Below, one piece after another: positions 55,847 through 64,000 of a stretch of DNA of 64,000 nt. The DNA is from Mesotaenium endlicherianum (lineage: Eukaryota; Streptophyta; Zygnematophyceae; Zygnematales; Mesotaeniaceae). Location of the stretch: assembly GCA_009602735.1 (NCBI GenBank), contig WELA01007315.1, positions 372,740 through 436,739 of the forward strand, in the 5' to 3' direction. Under the pieces are notes generated by a model. The model saw only the letters and a list, made by a program, of their open reading frames with translations, was not told the DNA's origin and made no database searches. How positions within the stretch are numbered: position 1 is the stretch's first letter; each line of letters begins with the position of its first letter. The translations under genes were made by a program, and so were the position numbers.

Positions 55847-57522
55847 ATGGCTCCACCACACAAAAGGAGGACAGAAAGCGCAAGGCACAAGAAACCAGGA
55901 GGACAATGGAGCAATACCAGAAGGAGCTGGCGAGAACGTCCCTCACCAGGAGAGAACAAGAAAGGGTCCGCAAACAACAAGAGGCGACAGAAGAAGCACA
56001 GAGGAAGAAGGATCAGGAAGCGGAATACCTCAGGAAAGCTGAGGAGGAGAGACAGAAGAAACAACAAGAAGAAGCGGCAGCGGCAGAGGAGGAGAGAAGG
56101 AAAAAGGCTGAAGCGGAGAGGCAGAAGAGCTTGGCCACTCACAAGTATACTGTGGTGGGTGGCCAAAACTTTGATAACCTGAAGGAAGCATTGCTGGCAG
56201 CCCAGGAGAACAACAAGCTGGAACAGACAACACTGCTACAGAGGGAAGGAGTTGCAGCACTGGATAGGTACATCGAGACACACACTGGTGTGGTCCTCTA
56301 CGAAGATTATGCCAAGATGGTGGGCTATACAGCAGAGCAGGCCCGGTACTTTGCAAATGATTCAGAGGACAAGCAGGTCCCAATACCGGGAATAGTGGGA
56401 GATCAGAGACTCATCAGGATGGTGAGCATGCCGCTCGATAGCTTTAAGGATACAGTATTCTACCTCACACTACTGCCAGCTTACAATGAGGTTGAGAGAA
56501 GGAGCTGGAAGTACTTGGCCAGGGAAGCAGGACAGCAGATGTTCTCTCCCCACTGGTTCCCGTGTAAACTGAGGAAGGGGGAGCATGGACCCCAGTACTA
56601 CCAGCAGCCAACAGATTGGAGGTGGATGACCGTCACAAACAAGAAGCAGGAGTGTGACCGAGCCCAACCGGATGACTTCCACTATGGCCTAGACGGCTAT
56701 CTCATCCTACCACCTCACATTGCCCCTTGGGACCCCAGGCTGAATGGCTGCCTGAGCAATATGAATCCAGAGACCAAAGAGCACAGGAGAAGGGGGAGAG
56801 ACTACTTCTCTAAGGGAAAGCATGTCTTTGTCAAATGGGCGAAGAATACAGGCCGGATAGATACCAGCAGGCTGAAGGCCAAGCAACCTCCAGCGCGCCC
56901 TAAGAAAGGGAGGTCAATAGACTACTCCATTTCTACCAGGGAGCAAGATGACTTAGTGGACGAGACTCCTACTCTCTCAGAGGAGGAGGATGAGGAGGAT
57001 GAGAAAGAAGAACAAGGCAGAGGAGAAGCATCAGGAGCAGGTACTCAGGATACCCAGGGTTAGGCAGGGGCACTTCCTAAGGAACCAAGATCAGGTATAT
57101 GGAACGTGATCTCGGTCATGGAGGCAACTATACCCCGCACTTGCTCCCCCAGCCCACCTGCCCAAGCAGGGGAAGAAGCTGATCTGACTGTACTTGGCCG
57201 CAGACACAGGCAGAAATCCCCAGAGGACAGGGGTGCCAGAAGAGGGACACGCGGGGTGGCCAGAGGTATGCCGGCCTCCCCCTCCGCTCAGGGCCATGTA
57301 CCTCTTGCCAATGTATTTCAGCATCCTACTGGAATACCTGTCTATGTGGGGATCAACACCCAAGTGGGTGAAGAGCAGGCTACCATCCTTCTTTCTCCTC
57401 GAGGTCCAACTTTAGAACAAACGGGGTTCTTTAGAAGGCCAGTTGACAGACCTAGAGGGCTGTCCAGATCTAGGTCCAGATCTCAGTCTTCTGATCCTGA
57501 AGCCCCAGGAACCACCCCCTAG
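55847..57522 (+). pseudogene. Element D ORF3: coiled-coil protein of unknown function (fossil copy)
   Basis: Counterpart of C's ORF3 at the same place downstream of pol. An N-terminal charged coiled coil (QRKKDQEAEYLRKAEEERQ) is followed by the shared blocks DYAKMVGYT, YNEVERRSWKYLARE, PTDWRWMT, LPPHIAPWDPRLNG and SKGKHVFVKWA, an acidic stretch, and a tail with VPLANVFQHPTGIPVYV. About half the residues match C, and nearly all match E. No membrane segment or known family. A CAG directly before the MAPP start could serve as a splice acceptor. One or a few breaks. Confidence 0.82.
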
Positions 57523-57599
57523 GTGACAGGCTGAAGAGGTAGTCAGTAGGGGAGGCTGGTCAGGTTCAGTCCCCTTATTTAAAACTTCTGCAGTTTAAT

Positions 57600-57634
57600 G
57601 TTGTCGAGGCGACAACAAGTTAAGTTGGAGGGAT
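57600..57634 (+). promoter_or_regulatory. Element D hairpin and polypurine tract
   Basis: GTTGTCG AGG CGACAAC (57600-57616, perfect 7-bp stem) then AAGTTGGAGGGAT directly before the 3' LTR. Confidence 0.8.
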
Positions 57635-58232
57635 TGTAATAAATCAGTATATTCGTAGATATAATATTAGTTATTAAAGTTCAGTCTACTGAGCATTAGT
57701 TAATAATCAATCTGCTGGACTTCGAATTTAATATCAGTTTAATGACTTAGCCGGAAGCAGCAGGCTGAAGTCAACTTAAGTCAGCTTGCTGACACATTCT
57801 TTGACAGTTAGCTGACTTCCGTACTCGGTAGCAGCGAACTGCCTCGATATGCATCTAAGTGTGATATGCTAGATGAATGGCCAGATGACATCCCTATGAT
57901 GGATGGCGATTCGGGATGATGGGAGATGGCGGTGGATTTGGTTAACCGAGGTCCTACCAACGTGGTTAACTCCCGGGTAGGCGGTGCCATCGCACTGGCC
58001 GTTGAACAGTAAACTCATTCCATGTACATATGCTAGGCATTGCTCTCGAGTTCGGCATTCAGAAACGAGGCCAACTCTCTTGTACAGCTTACTGAGAGAG
58101 ATCTGAATCCAAGGCGAGAAGCCATTGATACGCACTGTCTTCTAACCTTGCATATGTATGAGGTTACTGATTGCATGATTGATGCTAGTCTACTCGCATT
58201 TGACTTACGAGTATTGTCCACTGCTAGTGTGT
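57635..58232 (+). repeat. Element D 3' LTR, truncated by E
   Basis: The first 598 bp of the LTR; the sequence then passes straight into E's LTR in the opposite orientation. If E inserted here, the rest of D's LTR should follow E beyond the window. Confidence 0.88.
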
Positions 58233-58951
58233 TGAAATGAATCGACTTACCAAATAAGCGAATAACAATTAATAAAGATCTTTATATCAGCAAGTAATCT
58301 TTATGGTATTTTTCGTTAACTGGTTAAACGGCAAAGGACAACACACTAGCAGTGAATAATACTCGTAAGTCAAATGCGAGTAAACTAGCATCAATAATGC
58401 AAATCAGTAAACTCATACATAAGCAAGGTTAGAAGACAGTGCGTATCAATGGCTTCTCGCCTTGGATTCAGATCTCTCTCAGTAAGCTGTACAAGAGAGT
58501 TGGCCTCGTTTCCGAATGCCGAACTCGAGAGCAATGCCTTGCATATGTACATGGAATGAGTTTACTGTTCAACGGTCAGTGCGATGGCACCGCCTACCCG
58601 GGAGTTAACCACGTTGGTAGGACCTCGGTTAACCAAATCCACCGCCATCTCCCATCATCCCGAATAGCCATCCATCATAGGGATGTCATCTGGCCATTCA
58701 TCTAGCATACCACACATCATGCATATCGAGGCAGTTTGCTGCTACCGAGTACGGAAGTCAGCTGGCTGTCAAAGAATGGATCAGCAAGCTGACTTATGTG
58801 GACTTCAGCCTGCTGCTTCCGGCTGAGTCATTAAACTGATAATTATGTAAAGTCCAGCAGACTGACTAGCAACTAAAGTTCAGCAGGCTGAACTTAATTA
58901 ACTATTATATTTAAATGAATATTATATCCACTAATATACTGATTCATTACA
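58233..58951 (-). repeat. Element E 3' LTR
   Basis: 719 bp, same family as the LTRs of C and D. It abuts D's truncated LTR in inverted orientation, forming a long imperfect palindrome. Confidence 0.9.
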
Positions 58952-59064
58952 ATCCCTCCAACATAACTTGTTGTCGCCTCAACGACATTAAACTGCAAAA
59001 GCCTTAAATAAAGGAACTGACCTTGACCAGCCTCCTCTACTGACTGTCTTTTCAGCCTGTCACT

Positions 59065-60791
59065 TTAAGGGGTTGTTCCTGGGGCTTCAGGATCAGGAGA
59101 CGGAGATCTGGACCTAGATCCGGAGAGCCCTCTAGGTCTGTCAGCTGGCCTTCTAAAGAGCCCTGTTTGCTCTAAAGTTGGACCTCGAGGAGAACGAAGG
59201 ATGGTAGCCTGCTCTTCAACCACTTGGGTGTTGATCCCCACATAGACAGGCATTCCAGTTGGATGCTGAAATACATTGGCTAGAGGTAGATGCCCTTGAG
59301 CGGAGGGGGAGGCCAGTATACCTCTGGCCCACCCGCGTGTCCCTCTTTTGGCACCATTGTCCTCTGGGGATTTTTGCCTGTGTCTGCTGCCCAGTACAGT
59401 CAGATCAGCTTCTTCCCCTGCTTGGGCAGGTGGGCTGGGGGAGCGAGCACGGGGTCCAGTTGTCGCCATAACGGGGATCACATTCCAAATACCTGATCGT
59501 GGTTCTTTAGGAGGCGCCCCTGCCTGCCCCTGGGTATCCTGAGTACCTGCTGCTGATGCTTCTCCTCTGCCTTGTTCTTCTTCCTCATCCTCCTCATCCT
59601 CCTCCTCGGAGAGAGTAGGGGTCTCGTCCACTAAGTCGTCCTGCTCCCTAGTAGACATGGAGTAGTCTACCGACCTCCCTTTCTTAGGGCGCGCTGGAGG
59701 TTGCTTGGCCTTCAGCCTACTGATATCTATCCGGCCTGCATTCTTTGCCCATTTGACAAAGGCATGCTTTCCCTTAGAGAAGTACTCTCTTCCCCTCCTC
59801 CTATGTTCCTTGGTCTCTGCATTCATATTGCTCAGGCATCCATTCAGCCTGGGGTCCCAAGGGGCAATGTGAGGTGGTAGGATGAGATAGCCGTCTAGGC
59901 CATAGTGGAAGTCATCCGGTTGGGCTCGGTCACACTCCTGCTTCTTATTTGTGACGGTCATCCACCTCCAGTCTGTTGGCTGCTGGTAGTACTGGGGTCC
60001 GTGCTCAGCCTTCCTCAGTTTACACGGGAACCAGTGGGGAGAGAACATCTGCTGTCCTGCTTCCCTGGCCAAGTACTCCCAGCTCCTTCTCTCAACTTCA
60101 TTGTAAGCTGGCAGGAGTGTGAGGTAGAATACCGTATCCTTAAAGCTATCGGGCCGCATGCTCACCATCCGGATGAGTCTCTGATCTCCCACTATTCTTG
60201 GTATGGGGACCAGCTTGTCCTCTGAATCATCTGCAAGATACCGGGCCTGCTCTGCTGTATAGCCCACCATCTTGGCATAATCTTCGTAGAGGACCACACC
60301 AGTGTGTGTCTCGATGTACCTATCCNNNNNNNNNNNNNNNNNNNNNNNNNNNNNNNNNNNNNNNNNNNNNNNNNNNNNNNNNNNNNNNNNNNNNNNNNNN
60401 NNNNNNNNNNNNNNNNNNNNNNNNNNTCCTTCAGGTTATCGAAGTTTTGGCCACCCACCATAGTATACCTGTGAGTGGCCAAGCTCTTCTGTCTGTCCGC
60501 TTCAATCTTTTTCCTTTTCTCCTCCTCTGCCGCTGCCGCTTCTTCTTGTTGTTTCTTCTGTCTCTCCTCCTCAGCCTTCCTGAGGTTTTCCGCTTCCTGA
60601 TCCTTCTTCCTCTGTGCCTCTTCTGCCGCCTCTTGTTGTCTGCGGACCCTTTCTTGTTGTCTCCTGGTGAGGGACGTCGCCGCCAGCTCCTTCTGGTATT
60701 GCTCCATTGTCCTCCTGGCTTCTTCTGCCTTGCGCTTTCTGTCCTCCTTTTGTGTGGTGGGCGCCATCCTGCACATGTAACCAGGGCACAA
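59065..60791 (-). pseudogene. Element E ORF3: coiled-coil protein of unknown function (fossil copy)
   Basis: Minus-strand counterpart of D's ORF3, with YNEVERRSWEYLARE, PTDWRWMT, LPPHIAPWDPRLNG, SKGKHAFVKWA and VPLANVFQHPTG-type tail blocks (here LPLANVFQHPTGMPVYV). It contains the assembly gap at 60326-60426, so the state of the frame there is unknown. The start region has a CAG before GATGGC, as in C. Confidence 0.82.
60326..60426. other. Assembly gap (101 N)
   Basis: Run of N inside element E's ORF3; its true length is unknown. Confidence 0.99.
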
Positions 60792-61189
60792 GTTAGTAGG
60801 ATATGGACCTTTGTCATAGGGATTGCAGGAAGTATGTTAGTATTAGTATAGTGGATTTGCTGCTGTTTACCTTACAGGATGATTGCTGAAAATTGACGTA
60901 GTTGCGATGCGCTAAACATAAATGTATGATTGTGTTTTAGGGTGAGTTAAGTGATGTAGTGTTGTGCGAGGCCCTTTTTCCTTCAGCTCAAGGTGCTTTA
61001 TGTGGGCCAGGCTGTTTCCTCTGTCATTATGCTGACACTTAGGATTCACGTAACTGTCCCTTTATCGCTCTTGCTCACTAACTGTCATATATTTTCCCCT
61101 CCAACTTTCAATGGAGACAGGACCGCCTGTCACCTTCCCGTGTCAACTGAAATGACAGTTATGAAGGGACTCCAGCGGCCCGAAGGTGG

Positions 61190-64000
61190 AACCGTTTCAA
61201 CGTCCCTTTGGCATTGGTTAAGTGGTCCTTAAATTCCCAAGTGTCCGCAGAGGCATCGTAACCCTTCCATCAAATGAGGTATTTCATGACGTATTTAGAT
61301 GATCGACGGACCGAGCGAGCGTCTAAAATCTCATCAACCTCATATTCCTCAGGGTCGCCGTCCCGGACAGCGGGGACCGGTCCCGGTTGGACAGGTAACC
61401 GACCTGTGAACAGTGTATCACCTGTGATGTATGCTTCCAGGAAGGAGACATTAAAGACCAGGTGACCCTTATATTCAGCTGACATGTTCAGTTTGTAAGC
61501 ATTCTGACCGATACGATGTACCACCGAATATGGACCGACCCAGACAGGGCCAAGCTTTTTCTTGACCACACCAGGGAGGTACAGGTGCTAAGAATGCAGT
61601 TTGACTAAATCCCCCTTGAAAAATGTCAGTTCCCGACGGTGTTGATTAGCGTAGTTTTGTTGGTTTTCTTGGACCTTGTGCAGGTTTCGTTGGACTTCTG
61701 AGAGGGTGTCAGCAAACTCCTGAGTTAACTGGACAGAGACCGGGTTGTCAATCCCTTCAGGGCAAGTTAAAGATTCCCCCAGTACATCTAAAGGTGATTT
61801 AGGAACTCTACCCAGGCTGAGTTCAAAAGGAGTCTTGCCCGTTGACGTGTGCACCGCACTGTTGACCGCAAATTGAATTTGAGGCAACAGGTCATCCCAA
61901 TTATCTTATTTTTGGTTAATATATGCTCTGAGCACCTCCTGCAGAACTCGGTTAGTTCTTTCAGTTTGCCCATCAGTCTGAGGGTGGTTTGCTGTGCTGA
62001 GCATCTGTTTGACCCCCATTAACCCCATTAAAGCTCTAGAGAACTTGGAGGTGAATTTTGAGTCTCTGTCTGAGATGATATTAGAAGGGAGTCCATGTTG
62101 GCATACTACATGGTTGTAGAACTGTCTCGCTGTTTCGAGTGCAGTCACTTTGACAGTTTTAGGGATATAATGACCATTTTTGTCAGTCTATCCACGACTA
62201 CCAGTATTGAATCATGCCCATTGGCAATTCTTGGTAGTGAGACCACCCAGTCCATGGATATAGTTTCCTAGCGTCCAGTTGGGATGGGCAGCGGTTGCAA
62301 GAAACCTGCGGGTGGTGTGTGTCGAGACATATTTCTCTGACACTGGTCACAAGACTTGACATATTTCAAGACCTCCCGTGGTAACCCTTCCCAATGATAA
62401 TGTTTTGACAGTTTGCCAACAGTTTTGGCCTGCCCCAAATGTCCACCCAGAAGACTGTCATGCGCTTGACTCAGAAAGAGAGACCTTATTTCCAAGTTAT
62501 TAGGAATGACCAGCTTCAGCCTGCCTGAAGTGGTTTCAGTCACCCAGACCCCTCCCTTAAGCTTATACCCGAGTGCAGTAGCACGACACACATTAGTAGT
62601 GGGGCTGGGCTCAAATGTTGGGTCAGAAAGGTAGGCTTTCCTAAGTTGTTCAAGGAAGGACTTTTTCACCTTTAGTGAAGTGAGTGCACACAGGACTTTA
62701 TCCACAGCATGCTGACTAAAGTTCCTTTCTTGCAAGTCAGGTCTTCTAGAGAGTGCATCAGCAGGATTTAACTTCCTTGGTTTGTAGTCGATCTGGACTT
62801 GGAACTGCTCCAGCATCTGGCGCCAGCAGTTCTCCCTCCTCGACAACTTGGACTTCTTCTGAAAGTGGGTCAGAGCTAGATGATCCGTAATCACCTTAAA
62901 AGCTTTGCCATGTAAGTATGCTCTCCACTGTTTGAGTACATGAATGATAGCTAGCAGCTCTTTGCCATGCACTGAGTAATTAATCTCCGCTGGATTAAAT
63001 TTCATAAACTCGTACAACACAGGATGCCACTCCTGCCGTACCTTACCATCCTTTGTGGTTTTGTCAGCAGGCTGCAACAAAATAGCACCCATGGCAAAGT
63101 CAGAGGCATCAGTAACCACCTGCACCGGTTTGCTGGGGTCATACACGGCTAGCACTGGGGCAGAACAAAGGGCATCTTTAAGGGTCTGGAAGGCAGCCTG
63201 CTGCTCTTCCCCCCACACATACCCGATGTCTTTCTTAGTAAGGTCAGTCAGTTTACTGGCCTTTGTGGAATAATTCTCAATAAATCTCCTATAGTAGTTA
63301 GCCAACCCGAGGAAGGATCTAACTTCAGAGACAGACTGTGGTACTGGCCAGTCCCTTATGGTCTGGACTTTCTTAGGATCCACACTGATGCCCTCTTTAC
63401 TGACAACGTGGCCTAAGAATTCAATACTTTCCTTAAAGAAATCACACTTGCTCATTTTAGCATACAAGTGATTTTTCCGCAGAGTGTCCAGAACTTTCTT
63501 TAAGTGTTCAGTGTGCTGAGCTTCATCTTTAGAGAAAATTAAAACATCATCCAGGAACACTTGCACAAACTTATCCAAATAAGGTCTGAAAATGTTATTC
63601 ATAGCACCCATGAAGGTAGCAGGAGCATTAGTCAGTCCAAATGGCATCACGTTGAACTCATAGTGTCTATAACGTGTGCGGAAAGCAGTCTTGTGTTCAT
63701 CCCCCTCAGCAATTCTGATTTGATGATAACCACTCTTGAGATCTATCTTACTGAACACCTTAGCGCCAGACAGGGTATCAAGCAAGTCCTCGATTCTGGG
63801 TAAAGCATACTTGTTCTTTACTGTAATTCTGTTCAGGGCTCTGTAATCCNACTCTGTAATCCACAGACATCCGCATACTGCCATCCTTTTTCTTAACAAA
63901 TAGGATGGGAGCGCCGTACGGTGATTTACTGGGAGAAATATAACCATTTTCCTCAAGCTCTGCAATCTGTGTTTTCAACTCCTCGCTCTCCAAATAAGAC
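61190..64000 (-). pseudogene. pol: Element E pol region (fossil, incomplete at window edge)
   Basis: In element sense: RT about 63,900-63,400 ([14 protein letters not shown]), RNase H about 63,150-62,820 ([16 protein letters not shown]), integrase about 62,440-61,850 ([30 protein letters not shown]), chromodomain about 61,390-61,200 (EYEVDEILDAR). Very close to C and D. Confidence 0.9.

Larger units (their letters stand above)
42692..58232 (+). mobile_element. Element D: Ty3/gypsy chromovirus with extra ORF3, broken, inserted in H and split by F
   Basis: Left LTR 42692-43425, primer site, gag, protease, RT, RNase H, integrase (interrupted by F at 48000), chromodomain, ORF3, hairpin, polypurine tract and right LTR from 57635, cut short at 58232 where E begins. 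LTRs differ by about 5% plus indels. About five to seven breaks besides the insertions. Same family as C and E. Confidence 0.93.
58233..64000 (-). mobile_element. Element E: third copy of the ORF3-bearing chromovirus, broken, runs off the window
   Basis: The 3' LTR is at 58233-58951. Further in, reading backward, are the polypurine tract, ORF3, chromodomain, integrase, RNase H and RT. Gag and the 5' LTR would lie beyond 64,000. Around six breaks and two assembly gaps. ORF3 is nearly identical to D's. Confidence 0.92.

Noticed and set aside
1-64000. CRISPR arrays, bacterial operons or riboswitches
   Set aside because: The window is clearly nuclear eukaryotic, with introns and LTR elements; the spaced repeats seen are LTRs or tandem duplications.

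Overview
The window looks like intergenic DNA from a large, repeat-rich streptophyte genome; a charophyte green alga such as Chara would fit best. Support: a plant-type leucine-rich-repeat (LRR) gene with 72-base exons at the left edge; Ty3/gypsy chromoviruses primed by an initiator-tRNA-Met-type site; and two retroelements carrying a DNMT3-like cytosine methyltransferase, a cargo type reported before in retrotransposons of charophytes and dinoflagellates. The species is inference. About 85-90% of the window is retrotransposon, mostly nested.

Layout. 1-3000: the only host gene I can support, part of an LRR protein on the minus strand (six exons). 3000-7360: no recognisable gene. 7361-14452: element A (minus), a young Ty3/gypsy chromovirus with 920-bp LTRs, one long pol frame, no recognisable gag and a 5S-rRNA-like leader. 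15066-30001: element B (plus), an old non-coding LTR element into which element C (minus, 16536-25431) has inserted. 30002-34242: element G (plus): Gag with two zinc knuckles, protease, DNMT3-like methyltransferase. 34243-42691: element H (plus), a GC-rich relative of G with the same cargo. 42692-58232: element D (plus), sister of C, inserted in H. 48001-54680: element F (plus), a very young, apparently whole chromovirus inserted in D. 58233-64000: element E (minus), another sister of C and D, abutting D's truncated right LTR and running off the window.

C, D and E form one family (about 720-735-bp LTRs, gag, pol with chromodomain) with an unusual extra gene, here called ORF3, between pol and the 3' LTR. 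ORF3 encodes a coiled-coil protein of about 550 residues that I do not recognise. B appears to be a decayed relative of this family: it shares LTR sequence, the primer site, a hairpin before the polypurine tract and a gag-region remnant.

Insertion history read from target-site duplications and nesting: H was hit by D; D by F and apparently by E; B by C; A and B each by single insertions. LTR divergence by eye is about 0.2% for F, 0.7% for A and about 5% for B, C and D, so F and A are recent and the rest are older. C, D, E, G and H are broken fossils; A and F look whole apart from the absent gag in A. There are N runs at 20683-20692 and 60326-60426, and single Ns at 21284, 38244 and 63850.
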